Assembly: GCA_933228895.1 (NCBI GenBank)
Contig: OW121854.1
Span: 57,578,609-57,642,608 of the forward strand
From: Platycnemis pennipes
Taxonomy: Eukaryota > Arthropoda > Insecta > Odonata > Platycnemididae
Direction of reading: 5' to 3'
DNA: 64,000 nt
A model generated the notes under the pieces. That model saw only the letters and a list, made by a program, of their open reading frames with translations. It ran no database searches and was not told where the DNA came from. Of the stretch, positions 51,768-63,335 are shown piece by piece. Numbering within the stretch: the first letter of the stretch is position 1; every line of letters begins with the position of its first letter. Made by a program: the position numbers and the translations under genes.

Positions 51768-53280
51768 CACCAAGTGCCGCTATCGTTTGAATGGCGTGCG
51801 TTTGTAATTTATGTGATAGAATGAATACTTCATCTTTTTATCTTTGTATTAATTCACTTTTCCAATATGATCTATATACATGAATGTATGTCAGGGTTTA
51901 TTCCGGTCAGGGAAGTCATTGAAATGTCAGGAAAATGAAAGTCAGGTCTGGAAGTCATTATAATGTCAGGGAAATAAGATTCTGGTCAGGGAAAAACTCC
52001 AGATGTGCAACAAAAACATGAAAATCGTGGTTGAACGCACGGAGCCCTGCTGCGCTCGAGCGGCGAGGCGCACATTTTGTTGCTGTCAGGTTGCCGTCCT
52101 GCGACTTGGCGGCTCGTTCGGGATCTGAATGCTTGGTCTGCTTGTCCGTTGTATTTTTTTTTTAATTTGACTGGAATATGTTACTTTCCTGGGAAAATAA
52201 ATTTTATTTCACAATATACCTTGCTGCATTTTTCCATAATATTCCTATATACGACTGCTTTGCCATTGATATAAAATCAGGGAAATTTCAAAAATTGGGA
52301 CTGGAAATCAGGGAAAAGTCAGGAAAATTGAAAATGGAAAGTTGGTATGAGCCCTGTATGTGACTCCTCTAGAAACCTCGGAGCCGCTTTACGTTTTGCT
52401 CAGAGTGAGATTTTTATAATTTTAAAAACAAAGAGTGTTATTCTGACGAAAGACAAAGCTGTTCCTTGTTCTTGAAAATAAAAATTTCATCCTTTACAAT
52501 CTGTTCGGAGTCTTGTTGAAAAATTATCAATGCTCTGCCCATAATAACAGATTCTTAGAAGGTCTTATCTAATCCCTCCATACACCATTTTCATTTCTGC
52601 CACTATTGCTGGTGCTATACACTGAATTCACCCAAATGTTTTCGAAGGTCTTACCTTCCTGTTTGGTAGAAATCTTTATTTCTTAGCAGATAATGAAGGG
52701 CACGAGCGTATTGAAGGACGTGAAAGAAGGAAATTTATAAAATCAAGTGCCACTATCGTTTGAATAGCGTGCGTTTCAAATTTATATTTTAGAATGAATA
52801 CTTCATCCTTTAAACAATCCATTACTCCTACCTACCTTCTATACCTTACACTGCTTCATCTTTTTATCCTGCACTACCTGTAGAAACCTCGGGGCGGCTT
52901 TACGTTTTACTTAAGTAAGGTTTTAATTATTTTGAAAACAATGCGTATTCTTCTGACGAAAGACAAAGCTGTTCCTTTTTCTTGAAATTAAAAATTCCAT
53001 CCTTGCAAAGTATTCGGTGTCATTTAAAAAAATTAACAATTTTCTGCCAAAAAAAATAGATGATATTAGAATGATACGGCCTTATCTAATCCCTCCATAC
53101 AAAATTTTCATTTCTGCCACTTTTGCTTGTGCTGTGCAGTGAATTCTTCCAAAAGTTTTCGAAGTTCTAACCCTCCTGTTTATTAGAAAATTTTATTTCT
53201 TTAAGGAGGGAGCAGATAGTGAAGGGCACGGGTGTGTTGAAGGCCGTGATGGAAGGATATATGTTTGGTCAGTGGGGAAG
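51768..53280 (+). repeat. Tandem duplication of about 0.5 kb, one copy split
   Basis: Unit 1 (about 51768-52740) and unit 2 (about 52743-53280) share, in order, AAGTGCC.CTATCGTTTGAAT, then AGAATGAATACTTCATC, AGAAACCTCGG, TCTGACGAAAGACAAAGCTG, TAATCCCTCCATACA and AAGGGCACG. They are diverged by roughly 10-20 percent with small indels. Removing the 465-bp insert from unit 1 makes the units nearly equal in length. Both units end in a piece of family B LINE. Confidence 0.8.
51892..52356. mobile_element. MITE-like insert in duplication unit 1
   Basis: It begins CAGGGTTTATTCC; the reverse complement of its right end is CAGGGCTCATACC. TATGT flanks both sides (51887-51891, 52357-52361). The ends are rich in TCAGGGAAA-type motifs, a composition I associate with hAT-related MITEs common in invertebrates. 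Unit 2 lacks it, which gives an empty-site comparison. Only 5 bp of duplication is visible instead of 8, so the superfamily is uncertain. Confidence 0.65.
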
Positions 53281-53415
53281 GAAGAGAAGAATGGGTAGTT
53301 TTGATATAATTATGGCAGGTAGTAAGTATCTCGAACCGAAGAAGGATGTCATATAAAAGATGAGGGCCAAGATCATAATTTTATACCAGCCTTAACCTGC
53401 AAATCACTAGTAGGA
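53215..53415 (+). repeat. LINE remnant, family B with tail
   Basis: GTGAAGGGCACGGGTGTGTT ... GGGGAAGGAAGAGAAGAATG, then a tail CCAGCCTTAACCTGCAAATC. It overlaps the end of duplication unit 2. Confidence 0.5.
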
Positions 53416-54920
53416 TACACACCTTATGAATTAAATGAAAGGGATTTCAGTGTTTAAATGTGTTCCGTTTTCCGTTGCGACAAGTTTTCTTCCCAAACCA
53501 CTCAACAAGCAATTGTTTGGCCTCTTCCCATTTTATATATGGAGGCAAACGTCTCAGATAACATTCCGTAGCACGAATAGATAACCCCTGACTCAAAATT
53601 ATTATAATTTGAAACGCTTGAGATCAAGATTGTAAGCGGATTCTCCTCAGACGATAATCCGATTCGAAAATTATCCGCGGCGAAGTGAAAATGCCCCGAT
53701 GATAACCGAAAAACGGTTCGGAGCCAACTAGTGTGAATACTTTGGCATGGAAAGGCGTGCATCATTGCGTTTTGCCCTGGAGGTCATATCTTGAGGGAGT
53801 TGGAGATTTCAGGGTTCCTCCCAAGGACGTGGAAAACTCGAACTAACCACATGGGTGAGTTACGCTGGGCATAAAATATTCATTATCGCCTCGTAGTCTG
53901 CGTAAATATTCATCGTAACACGTTCAGTTTTCTGTTTAGTGCCTTGAAGCGCTTGTCCTTGCACTTCCATATTGGTTTAATCACTCCCTTGAGCGACATC
54001 TTACCCGAGTGGGGTTCGCCCTTTAATATGAAGACGCTACCTCAGAACATCGCATCTTAACCTCCGGAAATGTTGTTGCTGTGAATAAAATGGAGAGAAG
54101 AAAGTATGATCATGTCACACGTTATCAAAAAGGATCTGAGTGGTATTTTCGTCATTAATTTCAGGGAAGGGTAGAGAAGATGGATGTGCATGGGATCATG
54201 CATGCAAGTTTTACTCTCGATCAGTCGCAAGGGTGAGGAATGAATTCAAGTTACGGTGGCAAGATGAGCAGAATGAATATTAAATGACTTTACGGTGCCA
54301 TCTTTTCCTTCACATTTGCTTTCCTGTCAAACAATATAGCAGCTTAAAAGTTTGCCATATGACAAAAGATGTTTATAAGTAAGGGAAGAATATTTTGAGT
54401 TTAAATCGCCATATAATACTACCACAATTGAAGTTGTTCATGAATCTAGTTGCTACCTTAACCCCGACTCGGTACAAGATACAGAACTTTATAAGATCCT
54501 ATCGAACGTTTACTAGCATAGCAGAGTGAATTACAAGATTTTTGCACAAAACACCCAGTAATCACGTAAAAAGCAAATATCAAGATGCCGTTGTTTTGTA
54601 TTTTGTGTACAAGGATAAATGCTGTACCATAGGCGCAGTTAGTTTTTCCTTATTTCAATTGGTGGGATGAATCTACAGGCACAGATAATCCATGAAGTTA
54701 CGGCGTGTAAATCTAGTAGTGAAAAATATCAGGAATAACTAATGAATCACTAATGGTTTATTGTCCTGTTTTGTAGCCAACCTTGAGTTATTTTGTGTAG
54801 TCTGTTCTATCTGCAGAAATCGTTACACTCGGAGCTGATAATGGTAATTACTATATACTTGTTAAGCTTTAGGTATAAGTATATTGAGTCAGATTAGAGA
54901 AAGAGCGTGTTTCTTTTTTA
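53416..54920. other. No gene seen
   Basis: AT-rich. No motif or boundary recognised. Confidence 0.4.
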
Positions 54921-54929
54921 ATGCTAGTG

Positions 54930-56060
54930 TCTCTTTTACCAATAAGAATTTCGTCGTCAGTGAGTGACGAAAATGATCACTTGTTCAATATCGTAATTAC
55001 TATTCCCAAAAAGAAGAGAGCGGAAAAATGCGAAAATTTTAGGACTATAAGCCTGATAACACATGCATCGAAGATATTCATCAGGATCATCTACAGAAGA
55101 ATAGAACGAAAAGCAGAGGAGTTCCCGGATGAAGATAAATTCTGATTCAGGAAAAGTAAGGGTACAAGAGAATCAATATTGGCACTCAGACTGCTCATAG
55201 AGAAGGGAATGGAGAAGAAAAAGCCTACGTGCATCGCATTTGTGGATTTAGAGAAGGCTTTTGACCACGTGGATTGGGATTCGATGCTTGGAATTCTGAA
55301 GGGAATTGGAGTGTCCTACAAAGACCGAAGAATTATTCACACTGAAGATCAATAAGAATAAGTCTAAGGTATTGGTGTGTAGCAAGAGAGAAGAGGCCAA
55401 AACTAATGTCAAATTAGGAAAAGAAAAACTGGAAGAGGTGAAAGAGTTCTGTTACCTTGAAAGCCGAGTAATCAACGATGGGCGAAGCAAGAAAGAAATA
55501 GTAGAATAGCTCAGACAGAGGGCATTCTATCAAAAGAAGAATCTCCTTACAGCTGGAAATACAAGCGTAGAAGTAAGGAAACAGTTATCAGAATATACAA
55601 CTGGAGCATGTTTCTTTATAGCAGTGTGGCAGGGACGATGACAGCAGCGGAGAAGAAAAGGGTGGAAGCATTCGAAATATGGTGCTACAGAAGAATGATG
55701 AAGATAAATGGATCGACCGAGTAAATAACGAGGAGGTCTTAAGAAGAGTGGGAGAAAAGAGAAGTCTGCTGAGAACTCTAAAAAGAAGAAGGGACAACGT
55801 AATCGGCCATATCTTGAAACACGATGGCCTGATGAAGACCTTCGTGAAAGTGAAACGGAAAGATCGGATCGGAATCGGAAAAGTGAATGGGAAGATTGGG
55901 AAAGGCAGGCCTCGTTGAGATACATGGAACAGGTTGTGAGAGATGTAAAAGAGAAGAATTACGTCACAATAAAAAGGTTGCCCGATGGAAGAATATAGTG
56001 GAAAGCTGCGTCAAACCAATCCTAGGATTGTTGACCAATGATGATGAAGTGTTTGTTTCA
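54930..56060 (+). pseudogene. LINE reverse-transcriptase remnant, family C
   Basis: Plus-strand frames give IPKKKRAEKCENFRTISLIT and an FRKSKGTRESILALRLLIEK region. Then comes CIAFVDLEKAFDHVDWDSML, the reverse-transcriptase block holding the first catalytic aspartate. After YKDRRIIH (about 55330) the frame jumps straight to LKINKNKSKVLVCSKREEAK, then KLGKEKLEEVKEFCYLESRV. The segment with the second catalytic box (Asp-Asp) is deleted. The CAGCTGGAAATACAAGCGT block (55550) and AFEIWCYRRMMKI follow, then a tail with ACCAATGATGATGAAG. Several stops and frameshifts. The endonuclease half is absent. Confidence 0.8.
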
Positions 56061-56639
56061 GTGTTGCCTCTTGAGTCGCTGATGTTCAACTATTCCGTAA
56101 TTAATGGTTTGTACTGACATTTTTCATTGTGTTCTGCCAGTTGGCGTAAGTTTTGGTGGGCCTGAAACATGTTTTATATATTCACTACAGTCAGCCTGTG
56201 TCTATTATCCTCATGATGTTCTTCCTTCACTCCGTGAACTGTGTAGGTATCTCTTTTCAATACAATTAAGAGCAAGTTGTCCACCATTCTCTTCCGAGCC
56301 TAATGTACTTCTTTCTATACTATCCTTCAAGTCAGTGTGGCCTTTTATCACCATCTCCATCTAATCACTCCGTTACTTTTTAATTCTCTCCAGCAATTTA
56401 TTCTTACGCCTTGCCATATGTAGCACATGCCTTTCCGTTCTTTTCGGCCATCTTTCATTTAGCTATCTCTCTTACGGCAGATTTTTTCCAATCAGAATGA
56501 AGATAAACCATTATAAAATGTAAAAATGAGATTTTGCTGAACAAAAACGGCCAATTTAAAAAGTGGTAGTTTACCAAATGTGGAGCAATATATTTACCTC
56601 GATAGTACTATGTTGAAGAAGAAAGAGAATAACAGCATC

Positions 56640-57145
56640 GAAGTTTGAATGATAATTGCCTAGGAAATAGAGGCGTTTCCTCGTAGGCGAGAGATAATGA
56701 CAAGGTCGCTGAGTAGAGTCATAAAGAAATGACTGGTGAAATGCCTGATATGGTGAAGAAACATGGGTCCAAAGGAAAGATAAATTAGAGATTCGGGTAT
56801 GTTGCTATGAAGAATAGTTTTGATCTTATTGTTAGATGGGCGGAATAGAAGACGAGTGCGGAGGATGCTAGTGTTAGTAGGGAAGTAAAGTGATTAACGA
56901 ACTTAGAAGGTAAAGAAACTGGTAGGAGCGGGTAGTTAAGTGCGAGAATTTGTTGAAGGCATGATAGGTGGAAGGATGTTGCTCAAGCGGATTGTGGGAA
57001 AGGCACTGGTAGTATGTGTGGAAAAAGAACAGATAGGAGGTACTCTGAGCTGAAAAAGGTTAAGATATGAAAAAAGGAGTTAGGGTTAGAATTTTATATC
57101 CATCTAAAACTTCCATGACCGGTAGATCACTAAAAATAATAATAA
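56640..57145 (+). repeat. LINE remnant, family B with 3' tail
   Basis: A purine-rich decayed coding region (GGAAAGGCACTGGTAGTATG, GGTACTCTGAGCTGAAAAAG), then CATCTAAAACTTCCATGACC, GGTAGATCACT and (AAT)n. It ends about 60 bp before the hAT insertion. Confidence 0.55.
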
Positions 57146-57206
57146 TACTAATTCTGCGGAAATAATTATGCCTTTTGGATTTTCTCTGCATCCGGGTATT
57201 TATGTC

Positions 57207-57214
57207 TTGAGAAG
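57207..57214. repeat. 8-bp TSD of hAT, left
   Basis: TTGAGAAG, repeated exactly at 63336-63343. Confidence 0.85.
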
Positions 57215-57950
57215 TAGGGATGGGCAAAAAATACCGGTATTCGGTAGTACCGAGTACTATTTTTTTTTTTACTCCGGTAGTACCGGCCAGTATTTAAAAT
57301 CGGTACTACCGAAGGTACCGGTACTAGAAATACCGGTACTTCGACAGCCCTGCCATCTTATGTATTGTCAGTAAACTAACTACTAAAACAATTGAGTGTT
57401 GATAATAGTTCAAAGCGAAGTTGATGTTAATGAACAGCACTAATAACAACAACGGCATAAACAACAAATTAACAGTATTCGTGAAGAATTGACTTAACGA
57501 TTATGATTTTTCTGTATGAATATAATATTCCATGCCCACTTTGAAGTATCATTTAGAAGTAAAAACATTCGAATTAAATATAACTTGCTCAGTAATTTTA
57601 GGTGAATTGGAGCCAAAATTCTAGTGGTACAATAGTGACAATTGATGCGTGTTTTAACTTGACCCCAAGGTATGAAGAATACAATATACGTCCTAATGAA
57701 GAATAGAATATGAATGAATGAATTATTGTTTTATCGTCGGGTCCTTATTGAATTGGCTAATTTGATGAAGGCCGGTATATTGTTGCCATTGCTTTATTAT
57801 TTCACATCGTGTTTCATAAATAGTAGTTTCCTCGCAAGTCGAAATGACTATGTTTGTCCATACTTTAAAATGATAACTTTGCACCGAAGTGACATAATAT
57901 ATTTATTATCAATTGTTTTTTATTTCTTATTTATTCTAGTAACAAAAACT

Positions 57951-58070
57951 GGTGTGCTTGAATCGTTCGAGATTGATTCCGGTACGGAATAATCTCGAAC
58001 ACAATGTAAAAACATACGAGTGAGACCTTAGTTACGTACCGGAATTAATCCCAAGCGATTCAAGCACACC
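57951..58070. repeat. 120-bp foldback (MITE-like)
   Basis: GGTGTGCTTGAATCG at the left edge is matched by its exact reverse complement, CGATTCAAGCACACC, at the right edge. The arms extend inward to about 35 bp (to GATTCCGGTAC / GTACCGGAATTAATC) with a few mismatches. It lies inside the hAT element. Confidence 0.8.
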
Positions 58071-58673
58071 CCCCAGGCCCTCCAAAACCTTCCTCTATTC
58101 CCCACCCGTGTCATTCAATATTATAATATATATAATAACTATAATTTAATTTATTAAATATGTGCACTACAGTTATTCAGAAGTCTCTCTTGGCAATGCG
58201 ATAAAATTAATTAAGATATGACTTAGGTACGCCGTGGGCATGTATGCACATACATACTATGACTGCGTTGGAAGTGCAAAAAAGAGAATTTTTATCAAAA
58301 ATAATGGGGATCCCCATATGCCTACTGCAGCCTACTGGTTGTTTTTCCCTTTCTCACGGAACATTTCAAAGGTCCTATTACCCGACATGTCGGACGAAAT
58401 GTTTATAGGACAATTGAGATCTGAAGATTCTGTGATTAAATCCTTCATGATTGAGATTCCTATAGCGTGAAATGGTTCCCTGGCATATGGCGATGGAAGA
58501 AAAGAGTAAACAACATTGTTTGCCCCTTCGTAACCAATCGTTAAATTTTATTCGTATCTCAAAGGGTCTTCCACGGTGGTCATGGGCGGATCCAGGGGGG
58601 CCCTTCAATTGGAGGCCCCCCCCTGGAAGCTTAAGCTGAATTGTGCATGTGCAGAATTTTCTGTATATTGTTT

Positions 58674-58677
58674 TTAA
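58674..58677. repeat. TTAA target duplication, left
   Basis: TTAA directly before the CCCTCCCATGCCCAAGG terminus. The partner copy is 62016-62019. Confidence 0.85.
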
Positions 58678-59010
58678 CCCTCCCATGCCCAAGGTATTTC
58701 ACACCATCCCTCGCCCAAGGGGGTATTTCAACTACCCCAATGCGTTTTTCTAAAATAATACGCTTTAGAGAGGAAAAATAATAACGACAGAATTTGTATT
58801 TAGTAGTTGTAAACATATATTTTAGTATTATCATTTTAAATAATACATACATACAGTGTTAGTATAAAATTTCGGTTTTTATTCAGTCACATAGTAAAAT
58901 GATTTTGATAAACACTTCTTAATAAATTTGACAATGGTTTTAATGCTGGAAAGTCTTAAAACCTTAAAATGAAAAATATGAGCATGGAATCTTTAGTAAG
59001 ACAAAAATAT

Positions 59011-60806
59011 TTACTCTTTTAAACAATTACTGCATTTAACAATTTTTATATCTTTCCTATGCACATTGCAAACTGGTGCCTTGCACGTAACACAAGCAAA
59101 TCTCGTTTTCCTGTCATCTTTCCTAGTACATAAAGCACACCTAAGAGGAGAGGATAACTTGCTGCCATCTTCATTGTTTTCATCATTGGCACCCTAAAAG
59201 TTATACCGCAATATTTCATTGCTTCAACAGTTGCTAAATGCAGACCGATTTTTTTTGATGCCCTTTCCTCAATATGGGGTTCTGCGAGAGCCATACTTAA
59301 CTCTTGTAAAAAAAATTTCCGTCTACTCCTGCAGCTGACATTCCATTCTGGATGTATATGGGTGCATATTATATAAGCATTCAATGCTGCAATGTCGATT
59401 ATTTCAAAAAATAGCCTAAGTGGCCACCTTCTAGTTCCTCTTTCGTAACTGTACTCTCTTGTCATTTTATCGCCAGTGTCTATTGCACCCTTTGTGCTGT
59501 TATAATCCATTATTACATTAGGTTTCATCTTATTCTGCTGTCCGCTAACCGATGCTTCATGACGCTGAGTGCTAAGTAAAATAACACTTTTACGTAGTTT
59601 TGGTACGTATGAGACCAAAGTCATATCATTGGTAAAACCAAAAATTGAGGAAAATTCAGCTCGCATTTTATTTGGGAGAAACTCTTTAGGTATATCTGCT
59701 TTATTCAACCTTATTGTTCCATGGAGGGTTAGATTCTGTTGCAGAAGAGATTCAGCAAGAGGCAATGACGTAAAAAAGTTGTCCGCTGTGACCCCTCTTC
59801 CACTTGTAACGTATGGTTTCACCAAGTCCATGACTACACGCTGCCCTTGATTCACCTCCCGAATATTCCCACATTTCCCTAAGTAGACCTGTGCATTCAA
59901 AATGTAAGCAGTTTTCGAATCGGCGCACACCCAAATTTTAATCCCATAACGTCCTGGTTTGGATTTTATATACACACGGAAGGGACATTTACCACGAAAT
60001 GATGCTAGCCGTTTGTCTATTGTTATGTGCACATTTGGAGAAAAGTTTTTCAAGCAAGCTGACGTGAACTTATCGAACACAGCCCTTATAGCCTCCAACT
60101 TGTCACACGAATTTTCCATTCTTTGTGTTCGAGTGGATTTATCGTCAAACCGTATGAATCTAAGAATGCTCTTCACCCTTTCTCTTGGCATAACAGCACT
60201 GAAGAAAGGAATTTGAAAAGCTCGCGACTGAGTCCACAGATCACTTAACGTGTTTTTACGCCCATGAACTTTCCCAGCAGCAATGAGAATGCCAAAAAAA
60301 GCAAGTAACTCTATCTGGGTCACGTTTTTCCACTCCATTTTACTGTTAGGATGATCGTTATTGAATTTTGCGTACATTATACCAGCTTCTCTGTTTGTCT
60401 CAACGCATACAATTTCTAATATCTCTGGTGTCAGAAACAATAAAAATGCATCCTTCAAACTCACAATTCCCGAACTGCTATCAGTCAACCCGGGTTTTGC
60501 ATTGACAATGTTCCTTACCATTCTACGACCGAAGTGATACGGTTTCTTGTTCCATTTCAGTCCTGACTTTGCTGTGAAAAATTCCTCCTCATCTTCTAAA
60601 ATTATTTCCTCGTCTTCTGATTCAGATTCGCAATCCAATTCATCACAGCATTCTTCCTCTTCTTCCACAGCATCTTCCTCTTCATTTTCTGAGGCACTTT
60701 CAAACCCAGGTTCATTGTTGTCATCTTCACTCAAATCTGAGTTGCTGCAATCATCTTCGAAAAGAAGTAATTCAGTCTCTTTATCTGAAAGTCCTCGAGA
60801 AGCCAT
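59011..60806 (-). pseudogene. piggyBac transposase, one frameshift
   Basis: Cut-and-paste transposase with a DDE_Tnp_1_7 (RNase H-like) fold. I take the ATG at 60804-60806 (MASRGLSDKETELL); the frame runs further upstream to 60929 but without family-like sequence. Domains, in residues from this ATG: an acidic Glu/Asp/Ser-rich N-terminus (about 15-75), then the catalytic core with ITID (D264), VTADNFFTS (D342) and GAIDTGDKM (D443, D446), then TRRWP near 458. The D264-D342-D443 spacing of 78 and 101 equals that I recall for Trichoplusia ni piggyBac. The main frame closes at 59046, but after about residue 538 (59190-59200) the family sequence continues in another frame to a stop at 59011. That frame holds the cysteine-rich C-terminal domain (LRCALC, FACVTC, CKAPVCNVH, VKCSNC). 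One missing base near 59195 explains this. Without that zinc-binding domain the protein is probably defective. Confidence 0.9.
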
Positions 60807-61804
60807 GCTGAAATATGCAACATATGATATCAGAATGCTTATCCTATGAGTTTCGATAATTTTCATTAGGCTGCAAAATATTTCATATTTACCTTTCTCT
60901 GTTACTCGGAAGCGTATCAAAATAAACACTGGAATTAGTAGCTTGTGGACTGCAGTAAGAATACACTCTTCTTACTTCTGATTCTTATGAAAGTGCGTTC
61001 ACTTGTAAGTCACTACATCATCACCAGGACACAATACCAGACGAGTCGAGTATAGCGTGGAGCGGTGGATCTTACCAGCGGGTGAATGTGAACAATTTTC
61101 AAGAAGTTCGCACACATCCAAAGCGGTACTAGTGAGACAGACGTCATTATACAACGTACTTCTTTGTAACCTTTATCTGACGGAAGACTAAGAAATAGAA
61201 AGGTTGAACTAAATTTCATTCAGGGCTACTGCATGAGAGATATGGGAAATTGGATCTTTGCAATACTTTGTATAGGTTCAGCACATGGTGAGATTTTAGT
61301 TTTTGCTCGTATTTTATTTTTTACTGAATTTGAAATTAATACCATAACCAGTACAATTTGTTATTTTTTGTGCCTTGCTTGGCCTACCGTGTTGCGAAAT
61401 ATCCTAGGAAATCAGAATGCTCAGTCGGGTTCACCTCCTCCTCCTACCCGACCATCCCATTACACTCTCCTCCCAACCCCACCTCCTCCTATCCAAGTTT
61501 TTTGCATTGTATTCTCGACTCGTATAGTATTTAGTACCAGAAGACTATGTGGCACATTGAAAACTATATGGGAAAATATCCATTTATTCAGAGTGAAATA
61601 GACATTTCTGCTCAACATCTTGCAACAACGAACGTAAAGGCAACTGTCAGCGTGGCTATAGCAAAGTTATCTTTTCGAGGATACCACTAGCATTACAAAG
61701 ATCTGCATGCAATTAATTACTTTTTCCGCAAATGTTAAAGCTCAAATAATGTCAGGGCAAGCTCTCCACAGAAAAAAATTAAAAAAATATTTGAGCCGCA
61801 GTTG

Positions 61805-61832
61805 CCCAAGAGGGGTATTCTACCTACCCCAT
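61805..61832. repeat. Extra internal copy of piggyBac subterminal repeat
   Basis: GCCCAAGAGGGGTATTCTAC then CTACCCCA resembles the subterminal block at 58713 and faces inward to the right end. With the right terminus it brackets a 210-bp segment like a miniature element. Confidence 0.7.
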
Positions 61833-62015
61833 TAGTTTAATATAAAATATTTAGCAAATTTGGATAACAACTCCTATATTTATGAGTAAAAATAATACAT
61901 TATAGTATTAGAAACAAGTACCTCGGACCGTTTTAGTTTTCTAATTCATAATGCTGAATAATATTAAAATAACAAGGCTTGGGGTAGTTAAAATACCCCT
62001 TTGGGCAAGGAAGGG

Positions 62016-62019
62016 TTAA
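62016..62019. repeat. TTAA target duplication, right
   Basis: TTAA immediately after the AAGGAAGGG terminus. Confidence 0.85.
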
Positions 62020-62175
62020 TTGGCAACGACCGACCTTTAATACTGAACATGACGATTAGCAAACAAGTAAAATGGCGATACATAAAACAATGATTACAAT
62101 AATACATATCGATAGTCTGTCTTTTCATTGGAGGGGCGGGGGTAAAGGGGACAAGACTGGTGACCGTCCCTCCCT

Positions 62176-62201
62176 CCCCCCCCCCCCCCCCCCCCCCCCC
62201 C
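62176..62201. repeat. 26-base C run
   Basis: Uninterrupted C homopolymer inside the right arm of the hAT element. It is responsible for the Gly-rich frames called on the minus strand here. Confidence 0.9.
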
Positions 62202-63335
62202 AACCTGGTGGTGGATGTTCCTCAGAGTAAGGCCCACCCTTACTCTGATTGAGAGAGATGTTCACCCATTCTCTTCTCCACCACCGTTCCGCTGGAGTAA
62301 AGGAGTGCGTGTAAGTTTTAAAAAAACATGCTTTTATGTTAATTAAGGTAATTCGACATTTTACTATGTAGAAACGGTTGGGAACTGAAGAGGAATACAC
62401 CCACCAGTATCAAATTACGGAATAATTTCCAAACGCCTTCCGTCCTCAAATCGGGCAAATAATATTTGCCGCAGGAAAAAGGCGTCCGTTGCGAGAGGGG
62501 CGGCGATCCTTCTAAGGCCCTACCTCGAAAATCAATGTTATTGGACCGTACAAATGCATTTATTTCTCTAAACTAAACGGAAATGCGACCATGACTACAA
62601 CATTGAAATTTATTCGATGGCAGTATTTTAGGCATAACTAACACCGATTCTTGTAATGTAAAATCGTACCGTCAAATTTCTTTACAAGAGACGAGTGTAA
62701 AGATATTTTTACACACGTATATACAACAAAAATTAAAATGAGTTAAGTTTTCTCGGGCACCAGGTGAATGCTTTTTGTACAGCCAAAGACTGTCAGACTG
62801 ACACCGACAAGTCTTAATGAATAAGAAAACTTATTATTCATTAAGATCATGGTAGAAGACGTCCTGATGGCGGTGTCAGAGTTTGACAAAGAAAACGCTG
62901 GCTGTAGGAAAAGCACTCACCTGGAAGAGCTCCCGAGAGAACTTCACACATATAATACGCCAGGAAAACACCAAAAATCAAAATGTATCTACCGAAATCG
63001 TTTGTATGACTTTGTCTTTACCAACGACATCGCTATCCACCTTCTCACTATTAGATAATCGAGCCTCCGATACATTTTTCCAATGAATTTCCGTAAAAAA
63101 TGCCTGTGGATGAGTTTTTCAGTGTATTCTTTCTGTCTGGCATTCTAAATTGCCGAAATACCGGATAATTAGGGTAAGACGAACGTTAATTTTCAAATTA
63201 TTAACATATTTATTCAATCACGAAAGTACCGGTATACCGGTATTTTTTCGCCGGTACTACCGGGGGAGTACTATTATTGCTTTTTAATACTCATCACAAA
63301 AATACCGGTACTTTTTTAAGTACCGCCCATGCCTA

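Larger units (their letters stand above)
58678..62015 (-). mobile_element. piggyBac element, 3338 bp
   Basis: It is flanked by TTAA (58674-58677 and 62016-62019). The left end CCCTCCCATGCCCAAGG and the reverse complement of the right end, CCCTTCCTTGCCCAAAGG, form an imperfect terminal repeat. TTAA duplication and CCC-starting ends are specific to the piggyBac superfamily. A longer shared block, GCCCAARGGGGTATTT then AACTACCCCAA, occurs at 58713-58740 and inverted at 61981-62008. A third copy at 61805-61832 faces the same way as the left end. The transposase runs on the minus strand. It inserted inside the hAT element, so it is the younger of the two. Confidence 0.92.
57215..63335. mobile_element. 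Ac-like hAT element hosting a nested piggyBac
   Basis: The left end TAGGGATGGGC and the reverse complement of the right end, TAGGCATGGGC, match at 10 of 11 positions and are flanked by 8-bp duplications TTGAGAAG. The termini resemble the YAGGGATG ends of the maize Ac group. Subterminal zones of about 120 bp at both ends are packed with TACCGGTA and GGTAGTACCG motifs, likely transposase-binding repeats. Total length is 6121 bp; subtracting the inserted piggyBac leaves about 2.8 kb. I see no hAT transposase in the remaining sequence (57350-58670, 62020-63220), so it is non-autonomous or was gutted before the piggyBac arrived. Confidence 0.85.

Noticed and set aside
60547..60849. Plus-strand Ser-rich 100-codon frame
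   Set aside because: It is the complement of the acidic Glu/Asp N-terminus of the piggyBac transposase.
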